This document shows, in pieces, positions 15,201 to 27,200 of a stretch of DNA of 64,000 bases. Source of the DNA: Sphaerolaimus hirsutus (Eukaryota > Nematoda > Chromadorea > Monhysterida > Sphaerolaimidae); contig OZ038457.1 of the NCBI GenBank assembly GCA_964036195.1, positions 11,931,147 through 11,995,146 on the forward strand, in the 5' to 3' direction. Position 1 is the stretch's first letter, and each line of letters opens with the position of its first letter. Position numbers and translations under genes: made by a program. The notes beneath the pieces are model-generated. The model was given only the letters and a program-made list of their open reading frames with translations. It did no database searches and had not been told where the DNA came from.

Positions 15201-18200
15201 GTGTTGCCATGACAAAGAGAATGTCGTCAGTAACTTCTACATGGAAGAAGGAACCGTGGCTTCACTCGATGGAAAGACTGTAATCAGCGACTTCAGCAAG
15301 ATTTCAGCCAGTGCAGAGCCATGATGGGACATTGCAGAGACCACAATTATGGAATCACAGTGTGGGATACAGAGAACTTCAAGCATCAATGTGCATATGA
15401 GAGAATTGGCAGATTCAAATCAGAAATATCTGGCCAGACAATTATTGTATCAAAATTGCAGGCAGCATACTCCCACAGCAACAAGACGAAGAGGCCAATT
15501 GGTTCAGAATGTGTTCCGGGAGACACATACTATACCGATCAAGGAGGTGTATTCATCCAATTTGACAGAAGAGAAGATGTGCCTGTGGAATGGGCAATGC
15601 CAGGAAAGATAGTGGAGGCAAGAGAGTCAACAATCAGTGGAACATTGTATGCCAGATTGGACGACAGAAACTCCAAGTTTCAGTTCCTGCAACATGTGGT
15701 CAGAGAGATGACTCAGGCACAATTTGCGATTGTATGGCATCAGCTATGTCAACTTCGCAAGAACCAGCTGGACATGTTGACTCAGCTTTTCCGCGTCGAT
15801 CCAACATTGGGGATTTGAGCCATGCCGGGAAGACAGGATGTTCATGCAGAATGGGCTGGAGAAGCAATTATGTTTTGGGAATGCAAGGAAGTGCAGCCAT
15901 ACATAATTTATCAGACAGGAAAAGTGGGAGAGACATGTTACAAGTACATACCAATGAGATTGGACAAAGACGGGCCCTTGTGGTTCAAGAGTCCAGGCAG
16001 CAGAGATTTGGTGGAGAAATCACCAGAAGAGGACTGCAGCCACACCACACCGCACCTGTACAGAAATGAACATGGACAGTGGAAGTCCGCACATGGAATG
16101 GTGCATGTCACAGAGACGCCAATTGAAATGACATGGAAAGGACAGTGGCAGGCCTTCACGTTTGACGCGCCTCACCTGTTCACCAACATTGTCAACAGAG
16201 CGACCAATTTCATGGATGTCAGAGGCCAGATTCAGAGACTACAGAATTTGGAGCATGTGCAGAACCAGTTGATCGATTACACAGCAGATATGTCATTGGA
16301 TCCCAGAGTGATCAGAAATTCAATAGAAGGCATTGGAGCTGGAATTGGACAGACGGCAGCAGGAATCGGCAAGGCATATGGTCACTATATATCTGGAGTA
16401 TCAAAAGGGTACACTAACTTTATGGGAGGAATGTTGAAAGGACCCTTTCAAGTGATCATCAACACAATCGCAATGCTGCTGGGAATCACAATCTTGATAG
16501 CTGGAATCGTAGCTGCAGGATACCTGTGGTACAATTGGAGAATTGCCACAGGGAAGCCAGTGATTCCACCATGCGTATACACATGCATATGGAAATGCAT
16601 AGTATGCCCGTTCAAATGCATATGGCTATGCTTCAGAGCCATCAGATATACTATCAAGAAATCAACTCAGAAAGAGACCAATTATCCACAAAGGAAAGTA
16701 CGCAAGACAGAGTTGAGACCAGCAATCAAGAGGAGAGCCAGATCCAACTCAACACAGTCTGTCAGATTTGCCAGGAGAGCAGAAACCGAGGACAGAATGG
16801 CAAAGTCACTATCAGCATACGTTCAGCCAGATGAAAGTTCAGCTGATGAAGGACAAGTCAGAGCCAGGAACAGAGACAGTGTTCACATGCCTGATATCCG
16901 CAAATTCACCGCACGCGAACGCGCAGGAAGCGATACGGGCAACTACCTGCTTCATCATCAGGCTAGGTCGGCGTTGGCATCACCAGCAACCGGACCTGTG
17001 ACTTCACGCACGCCCACGACTTCGCGCACGACCACGTTCACCACCGAGGCGACTGTGGAAACGCAACTCATCACTTTGGCGCCCACCACCACCAGCATGT
17101 GACGTTGCTGCAACAACGGGGTGCAGCAACTCTTCCGCCCGGAGTGTGCTGACCGTGGCAAAATGGATGGATAAAGAAATACAGAGAATTGATAATTAGG
17201 CTCATATTCGCACATTTATTTATTTGCACTATTTTACTTTTCATGCACTATATTTATTTACCACGCAAAATATCAAAATATATTTCCTGCACTATTCCTG
17301 CACTATATTATTTATCCATGGAGAATATTTAATTAGGAAAGTGTTTTATAAGTTATCAAAACATTTATGTGGAATATTTAGGTTTAAAGGTCAAATAAGT
17401 TATTATTAGGTGTATTAACATGAAATTAGGCTCATTCAACTCGCCGTAATTTTCTGATCATTATTATATATACATTTACATGGTTTACTTGCAATTTGGG
17501 AAAGTCAAAACTTGTAAATATTTATGTGCTACGTATTTACTTAGGCCAATGTCCTAATAGAGAAATAGTGCCCTGTGTGCAACTAGCATTTACTGTACGT
17601 GTTTATCAAAGCCCTTCGCGTAGGTATAATTATATTAACCCTGCTCACTATTTATATTTATATTTACTTGACATTCACGGAAATACCCTGCTCAAATTAT
17701 ACCTAAGAATGTATTATAAACCCTGCTCAATTAATGTACCCATTTACCTCGAATAAGTCTCAATTTGCCAATTATGAAGTATACGTTTCCAGGAAGTGAT
17801 TACTATTATTGTGTTGAATATACTTTGTTCTATTTACGTCATTAGGAACATTTGTACTACTATTTATAACTTCCCAACCCTATTATATTAGTCCCAATGT
17901 GCGTCAAGGTTTTCTGACAAATTGAACCAAATTAGTAAATCGGCCGGGTTTGCCGACTTCGCGCCTCTCAAGATTAATAGTTTTCTATTAGCCCAATTTG
18001 TACCTGGTATTTCTTTACCATAAGTATTTGAATGTATGCATGCTCAAAATAAGCCAACTGTTTCAACTAAATGTGTCTTATTATTGCATTTATGTCTTAT
18101 TTGTGCATTTGAATTTAGGAATTTACTGTAGCTATGTTTTATACATTATTTTCCGTGTCTTAGCTACTTAGTTTTTACTTCAGTCTGCGGACCCCAAGCT

Positions 18201-21200
18201 TCTGAACGAAAATAAGCTAGCGATAGAAACTTCGACTAGGAAGCTCGCTAGGCTTTGCGCTTTTATATTTGGCTGTATCTGATCAAATAAAGTACCTGAA
18301 ACAATTTCGAACCCCTTTCAACACGCAACCATGAAATAAACTCAACTTGGCTGTCGACAAGTGGACGTTCGGCTACAACGGGAAATCAACCACTCTAAAG
18401 GCCGTTTCTCACTACGGTCTTGGAGTTGCCGGATTCGGTGGTAGAAGACGCTGACTTCGGTGGCTTCATCACAGGGCAAGTTGAAAATGTGATTTTGAAA
18501 AAATTATTATCATGCACTGAATTATATTCAGAGCCAGACTATTCAAAATTTTGAGATGGGATATGGTAAATCTCTGCAATGAGTGGACTATCAATGCATG
18601 CAGTATGTAATTAAGAGTGTGCAGTGCAGTGAGTAAAATTACGATGCATACATTTAACATGTATTTAGATACAGAAGGATGAATACCCTGACAAAAAAGC
18701 AGCTAACTTCGTCGCTGCAAATTGAATGCATCCTTCAAAGACACATTCCCCGCCGATGCCGCTAGATCAACTTGTTTATCAGAAATTGGTACCAAGTCTC
18801 GAGTCAGTTGCCCATCAGCATGATCAGCACTCAGCCACTGTTCACAAGGGAATGTTAACCTGGAAGTTAGAGATCAAGGAAATGAACACATTTGAATAAA
18901 CTCCAAGAAGAATGGAGAAACTTGCAAAGGAGCAATAAGCAAAAATTTATACAGCCAATTTGCCATTGAAATGACTTCAAAATTAAAACACTGCAAGGCA
19001 CCTCTTTCCACTGCTTGTATCCACCAATTCAATCCTGTCCAAGTTCCATGCAGCACCAAGTCCTGAATTGTCATGCCATACTTTAAGTCTTTCAATTCTG
19101 CCCAAGTCAGCAGCTTCAATTTTGAATACATCCTCTTGGTTGCGTTCAAACTTGTCCCGATTTGTAGCAGAGTGCTTCAGTTGTCTGTCGCCAGTATCAC
19201 CATTGCTACCATAAATGGTGACAAACACATTTGCATCAGTACCGGCACCCCTGTGATTTGGCACATTATATCAAAAGAATTTTTAAGAAAAGGGAAGTAG
19301 ATGACGTGCGTATTGATGTGTGTCAGGATGTGTCATTTATTTCAACACACAAGTCATTGAATTGCAACCACATATATTCATAAATTTTTAGGCCTGCAGC
19401 CATCACTACCAGGCCAGTGTTGATCGCCACTGTTGTTCAATTAAGATATTCATTATTGATCAAAACATTGATGCAATCAGCGAAAATCTCTTAATGCTCG
19501 ATCCCCACATCCAAAAGTTTGAATGGTCTAGCCTTATACCTAGTGATGTAGAAAGTCCGCCAACACTTTGGCACTAAGCGCCATGGCACTTTTGTTCCTG
19601 GTGCCCCCAAAAATGTCATGGCGCTTTTTACTTTGGCGCTGGTGCCAGTCGCCAGCGCCATGGCGCTTTTACACAACTTACACCACATGAACACACCTTA
19701 TATCACTGGTAAACACCCTTAACTCATATGTTTTCATCGACACCGAATCCTTTCGCCCAGCAGTAGTCGGTCTGCCACGGTCGTCAGTCGGCAGCAATTC
19801 ACGAACCAATTCCTTGTCATCATCATGCCGCGACAGCCAACGGTTGCACATGAAGTGGTACTCATCCATGGCAGTGGCGGAAACTGACCTACATTGTGGG
19901 TAGCATCGATTCAATTCGAAACACATCTGCTCTGGTTCTGTACATACAGTGTAAACATGTAAATACCTAAATACACTGGAGATAGGTGTTTAATGATTAA
20001 GATACAGCCATATTCACAGTTGGAATGAACATTCCCATCATAGAGTAAGAAATTCTGTGCAAAGCGCAGATGCGGGCCTATTGTACCAGGGCGCCAAGCA
20101 CAAACATCATACCAGGTTCTTTACATCTTATCTTACACCAGGTACTTTACATCTTATCTTACAAGTATTTTGTCACATTTTACCAGGTGTGGGACTGGCC
20201 GCAGACGGCAGCACAATGATCAAAAGATTGGCGTGAGGCATTATGTGCTAGGAATTACCGTGAACTGCCTGCATCAGAGTATTCCGATTCACTTTGTTGT
20301 GGGCTCTCAAAAGCGGACGATTCTGCTGTGTCAGAGTCCAGCTCAGAGTCAGAATGGCTCGAATAACTGGGCGAGCGCGATTCCATTGAACTGTGTCTTC
20401 GATGAGGCGACAGTGGCGTTCGATTATGTGACCGAGACCGCCTGGACAAACGATAACGTTTTTGCCGTCCCGTACTTATATTTTCATGCACATGTACAAA
20501 TACCGTATTTCCTCGAAATACCCCCCTCAAAGTTTCCACTCTGAAACAATAACCCCCAGGGTTATTTCGAGGAAAAATGGTAAAAAGATATCTGCAACCT
20601 CAAATCAGACTGCCATCTTTGGGAACGAGAGGCATCATGACTCAGATGACGTTGATGCTTGACTGATGATTTGTCATTTCCATGGGAAGGTGTGTGCCTG
20701 CCTTTTGCAGGCACCATTCGGGGTTTCCTGATTTTTATGTAGTGCAAATGCCAGCCATCACTGCGCCCAGTTCCCTCTGCGTGGAAAACGTGTTTTGGAT
20801 GGCATTCAAAAGGTTGAATACAATTCTTTCAGAGATAATTGTCACGGAATGAGGTGAAAAAAAGACACTTGAAAAAAATTTAATGGCCCCTTTAAAAACA
20901 AAGTTTTCAGTACGTCACGCCTAGAGGACACAAACCATTAGCAACTCGAATCTTGCCGATCTTGTCCACATCAAATGCATTCAATTTGAAAATGTCGATT
21001 TGTCCTTTTTGAAAATTATCAGAGCAATTCCTCAAATGTAATACATCAGTTTTCTGGGAAGGATCACCACCACAAATTTGAATGGTTATGTTAGCACTCG
21101 TGCCAGCATTCTTGATGTCACTTGTTGCCACTGTTATTTCATATGGACACTCTGTGAAACAAAACAAATTATAATTCAATTTAACTGGTTGTCATTTGGT

Positions 21201-24200
21201 ACTCCTTCTCAAAGGAGCTTCATGAAAGTTTTAGGGGATTGTTTTTATGGACCAGTGCCTGCAGCAGAGTTAGCGATAAGCATCATGGAACTGTCCACGA
21301 TTCCGCCAGTAGCGATGGAAAAGCACCAGAAAAAGACGGTGCTAGTTTCCAGGTGCACAAATCAAAAAGGGCAGTAAACGCCAAGGTCGCTACGGGAGAA
21401 TGGGAGAACTAGTAGTGCTTTGGCGGCAGTCCATTGGGCCCCCACACACTGGATGTCAACTGAATTCGTATCAACTAAATTTCAACTGAATTTAAGTGAT
21501 ACTGTGATTTCAACTTATCTATCTGATAGAGCATAGTTAATTTTACATCATGACACTTCATTTTCATTGTTCCTGTTAAGTGTCTGTGTGATGCTTTTCA
21601 CAAACTTCTTGTTTTATTCAATTGACACTGAGTTGACGCGAATTTGCGATGTCAACTAGTGTGTATGGGCCCTTAGCGATATTCCATCACTGCTAGACAC
21701 TAATTATGACCAGTAAAGAAATATAATGAGTGATAGTTGGAATCAGCGTGCAGTCTTCATGTATGCACACGAACTGACCCACGATTATATGCCAAAACAT
21801 CTAAAATTACCTCGCTGCATTTTGTCAACTCTGTCTGCGTCAAGAACCAACTCGGTCTTGCCATCGGCTTCATCTGAGGCAAGCCACCGCTCACAAGGGA
21901 AGACATACCGGTCACCAGTGTGCGGTACATGAACAGTGACATCACTGAGGTGCCACCCACTTCCCGAGCCTGTCCCATCGTGTCCAATGCGCAATTGAGA
22001 GATCTGATTGAATGTGTGCGTGAGTGAATATTCAATCAATTCACAGCCTACATACCTAAGTAACATAGGGTCACAATCAATCAACTAGTAAATATACTTG
22101 GGTATAAAATATCTTTCAGTTTTCGTAAATACATGTGCACTTTTGTCCACAGAAATGAACAGAATCATCAAAATTAACAGTCAAAAACAGTCTGAAATGA
22201 CTCTGGCCATCCCTATACTATTTAGGTAGTTAGTCACTCACCTTCCCAATATCTTTGTTCTCAATAGTGAACAGGTCCGTCCTACCCCTCTCAAATGGAG
22301 TTTCAGTATTATCAGCTTTTTGTAAATCTATCTGGCCAGTGCGTTTTCCATCAGCACCGATTAGCTCAACATGAACATTGGCAGCAGTTCCAGCATATTT
22401 TATATCACTGGTGTGAACAGACAACTTGTAAGTGCATGCTGAATGGATTATAGAAAAATTGTAGATATAGACACAGAGATGACTTTCATCACTAATAATG
22501 CCCACAAGTAGTGATGGAAAAGCGCCATGGCGCTGGCGCCTGGCGCTAGCGCCAAACCAAAAAGCGCCATGGCGCTTCTGGCGCTTGGCGCCTTTTTGCC
22601 GTGGCGCCATTGGCGCTTGGCGCCGTGCCCTCCAAAAGCGCCATGGCGCTTTTGGCGCTTGGCGCTATGATGCTGTGGCGCCATTGGCGCTTGGCGCTCG
22701 CACTTTAAAAAGCGCCAAAAAAGCGCCATACGATCTGTGTAAGTTTGCGGCAGATTTACCTATAACATATTTACGTCATAAATGAGAGATAATTGTTTTG
22801 GCACATTTCCAGCAGTTTACATCCTTCTTTCTATTAGAGGCCCGTTCTATTTATTTCGTGGCCCAAACAAAGTCCAAAAAGTGTACCTTCTATTGGAGGT
22901 AGCCCTCCCATTTATTTCGTGGAAAAAATTAAGTTGAAAATGTGTATTGGAGACGCCCATCTATTAGACGCCTATGCCCATCTATTAGAAAAAATACGGT
23001 ATTATCTTTCACTATGGGTGAATAGGGTGCTGACCATTTCACGTTATACTGTTAAAAATAAAAATTCTTCAAACATAAGAAACTCATTTTTCCAGTTCTA
23101 AAATAGCTCAGTATTTATGTAGTTCTCGGTAAAATAATCAACTGTGTATACGGCTGTAGAAACATGTTCGAATTTTTTTGGCGCTGGCGCTATTGGCGCT
23201 TGGCACTATTGTCCTCTGGCGCCATTGGCGCTTGGCGCTACGGTTCGGAAAAGCGCCATGGCGCTTTTGGCGCTTGGCGCTAAATTCGTGTGGCGCCATT
23301 GGCGCTTGGCGCCGCACATCGGAAAAGCGCCATGGCGCTTTTGGCGCTTGGCGCCAAAAGTCTGGCGCTTTTTCCATCACTACCCACAAGAATACAAGAA
23401 CACACTTTTCAAGAGATCTGCGCCATGGGATTTAGCTGATTCAAGCCTTTGACCAGTACTAGAATGAAGCCGATTTTGACCACTGCCATCAACTGGGAAT
23501 AATTCACGCACAACTGCCCCATCGTCTTCATTTTTGGCTAGCCATCTGGATGACAGCTTTGAAAATGATATGCTGAAGTCAATGGAACAACCAACTAAAG
23601 TGTCAGGTCAGGTGTAGTTATGTAATAGCAGCATTTGTAGGCAGCCCCACAATCAACATAGGCTTACTACTCATGTTAACCCGCTAGTCATGCACACCTG
23701 TTAGTCATCTATACCCGCTGGTCATGTATGCTCCTAATTGGGCGGCATAGCTGACTAGCGGACAGATTAGCAGCAGGTTTACATGACCCAACCCCCACAG
23801 CCAACAGCTGTTCTGTAATGTGCAACCTAAAATTTTCTCAATAGAAATTGAGTGAATATATGAAAATGAAAATGGGTTTAGATGTGTACTAGACCTCGGC
23901 TATTGTTAACATACTCAGACATAAAAAAATCAGCAATAATAGAAATATTGACAATAACAATGATGTTTGTCCTAATGCTACTGAGTCATTTTTTACATGT
24001 AGTGTTTGCAATTTACATTCTCTTTACAATCAATTTGGATGGGGTTATTTGAGGGGGGGCTACTGCCATGCAATTGTAACGGATTAGTGTGACAAATTAG
24101 AAGTGCAATAAAACATGTAACCTGTTGCAATTGAATTTGGTCAGTGTGCCATGTTCATCATATACTGTTACATTGTCCAGAAACCAGCCTGTGAGCATAA

Positions 24201-27200
24201 AATGTGCAGATATCATTTCAATTCTTTCATCAAAACCCCTACTTAAATCAATGACGACAATAACCTGCACCAATCCCTTTATCATTGTGACCAATCCTGA
24301 GTGAGGTGAGCTTACCCAAATCAACTGCTTCCACCAAGAATGAGTCAACTTTGTTCCGTTCCCACTTATTTCTGTGCAAAAGTTACTTTACCTACATATG
24401 TGCATGTAGATGGGTACAGTTCACTTTAACCCAAACCCAAAAAAAATCAACTTGTTAGTCGACGACTTTTTTAGTGGTCGGTCACCAGTGTCACCATTTT
24501 CTCCAGTGATAGAACAGAAAACATCAGCATCAGTTCCAGCGCCAAATTTGTCACCAGTGTGCACATCGACTTTGTATTGAATCACTGAAAAAGTATTTGA
24601 AACCTCTCCCACACCGCTTTGTCAACTCAACGTTGCACTGCCATGGACTATTTTGTAGACCATAAAAAAAACTACTTTTTTGTAGACCAGATACTACAAA
24701 CATTGCAGTGGTTGTTTGATCGATTTTCCAGTCGCTGGGATTTCTCTTGTCAGACTACCATCACCTTCATTTGTGGCCAGCCACTGATCACACAAAAACT
24801 CATACTTTTCATTTGTAAGGCGATTGTGTAGCTCAATCTGAGGAAGAAATAAAGAATATGCTTTAATTGTGTAGACTGCAATGATGCCATTCAATGATAT
24901 GTGAATAGCTGAGAAAGATATTCAGTCTTTATTTGCAAATGTTATATTGTTCAATCACAATCATGTGATATAATTAGGTGTGATGCAGTTGATATGTAAA
25001 TAAAGCATGCCTGTCCCATAACCCATAAAATGTCATCTAAAATATCAAGTAGCAGAAAATATCCCTGAACATTTTACATTGCACTTGACACACATGTGAC
25101 ATTTTACATTTTACATGCCTCGGGAGCTGGACTATCCCCTTCATGATTGATTGTAAAAACTTGACTTAATTGAAAGAACTCTGCCATTTAAAAAAATTGT
25201 TTATAGGAAAAATTTCAGAAGCGATACAACTTTCATATTTGATACATATTCAGGTATCACACAAAAAGCCACGTACCAAATGTAAGAACCATCCAGCAGC
25301 CATTCCAGCATTATCATGTTCCACTCTGATTTTTGTCAATGGTGTTTCCATTTGCGGCAGATCTATTGCCAACTGATCAATGGCTCCACGTTCCCACTTG
25401 TTGCTCTTGTTCTCCAATTCAATCTTATCCGATCGATTTCCAGCCTAGAGTGTACAGGAGAGTGGTAGTTATGAGACACTAGACTGATTGAATCTAATTC
25501 AGGCAGGGATACAGCAAACAAGTACATATTTACCTGACCATAAACAGTGATGCAGACATTTGCATCAGTCCCAGCATTTTGCACATCACCTGTATGCACA
25601 GTGATGTCCCAGGGCAGTTCTGTAAAAAGAAATAGTTTCCAGTCAGGGACGTATCCAGGATTTTTGAGCGGGGGGGCTGCTTGTTTACGGGGGCCGGCGA
25701 ACGGGGGGGGGGGCTCAGCCCCCCCCCCCCCCTAAAATTTTCCACTATATAGGTACAAAAAGGCGTTTTGGCGCTAGCGCCATACATAGGCGCCACGCCA
25801 TGGCGCTGTTGGCGTTGGCGCCAGCGCCGAGAACCGCTTCATATGTATGTAATTGGTTTTAAGGGACCGATCCGCTTAAAATAAAATGCATGGGGAAGAA
25901 ATTGCGCGCGCGCGCGCTTAAGAAACATTAAAAATTATATGGGAAATGTCGCATTTTCCGCGACTTTTTTGGTCTCACCCCGGGAAGGGGGGGGGCTGCA
26001 GCCCCCCCCGCCCCCCCCCCCCCTGGATACGTCCTTGTTTCCAGTAGTAACTTCGTTCTACTTAGGTAGGTATATTGATAAAATTAATTCATACCACCGA
26101 GTCCATTCAACTACTCTAAATTACTGAATGCTAAAGATAACAGATCAATGCCAATCAACACTAGTGGTAAGCGTTACGGCACTATTCATACCCATAGCTC
26201 CAATGGCCAGTCACCACAGAAAAAAAGCCAGGAAACATTTTATGAGCATTTTTCTTTGGCAACCACTATTACTTGATTGAATAACACCACTTTTCAGTGT
26301 GCTTTTCCATCACTAGTATAAGACAATATTTATCAAAATGTGTCTCACTCAGCCCAAAGTTTAAAAATTTAAAACGTCACTTTTTGTATCAGTCCCAAAA
26401 AATGTCATACTCGGTATCAGTCTCAAAACGCCAGTATGTTTGAACCGCCACCACACCTCTTGTGCTTTTTTTCCGCCTTGCCTTATCTTCTTGCAAATCG
26501 CGTTCAATTGCACCATCCTCCTCATCACTAGCAAGCCATTTATTGCATGTGAAATGTTGCTCCAAACCCGTAGTGCCACACTTCACGCTCACCTGCAACA
26601 GCCATTTCACTGAGCTGATGATAAAATTTACAAATAATAAAATGATTTATAAAAATAGCAATGCAAAAATTGAACACCTTTTTTGTTGGAATTATTTAGA
26701 TTACCTTCAATATCAATTTTTTTACATTATTATTGATATTAATGATGGAAAACTACTTCAAAGCAGATAAGAAATAGGTTATTGGTATTTTTGGTATTTT
26801 TCACAAAACATATATGGACATTTGCTTTGAGGAATGTTCAATATTCTGTGGTATACTTTTCAGTATAATGTTATTGATATTTATGTTGTTCATATGTGGT
26901 ATATTGTTCAGATGATACTCCAACCATGAGCAGAACAGTACATGGATAAAAATGCAAACTAACTGAATCAAGAAACCATCCAGCACCCAAGCCAGTCCCA
27001 TCATGCCCAATCGTGACATGTGATAATGGTGAGTACAAGCCAGCCACTTGCAATTCAAAGCTGTCCACAGAGCCTCTGTCAAACTTTCCACCTTCTAGCA
27101 TCAATTTCCCACTGTTGACCCCTGCTTTTTTATGGCTGTGCAGTACAATGTAGACTTTAGCATTAGTGCCAGCATGTCGCTTGTCACCAGTGTGCACAGT

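Larger units (their letters stand above)
5861..18473 (+). mobile_element. BEL/Pao LTR retrotransposon with envelope-like region (broken, young)
   Basis: A 12.6-kb element flanked by the 5-bp target duplication GGGCA (5856-5860 and 18474-18478), the length usual for BEL/Pao. It has two LTRs of about 1.33 kb, a primer-site region starting TGGCGC after the 5' LTR, a leader, a gag-pol region with BEL/Pao domains (DUF1759-type gag, Cys knuckles, DTG protease, Pao-type reverse transcriptase, RNase H, H2C2 integrase with DUF5641-type tail), then an envelope-like region. The LTRs differ by roughly ten substitutions and one short indel, under 1%, so insertion was recent. The coding body is interrupted about five times, so this copy is a fossil despite its fresh ends; some boundaries between regions may be natural. 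It lies antisense in intron 27 of the LOXHD1-like gene. Confidence 0.95.

Noticed and set aside
22498-23452. Long open frames on both strands in GCGCCA blocks (Trp/Arg/Leu/Ala-rich)
   Set aside because: They follow from a stop-poor repeat; the same frames appear in every copy and no codon pattern or domain is present.
26160-26316. Possible small TAGTG...CATCACTA element
   Set aside because: Only the right end resembles the family; flanking 8-base sequences do not match.
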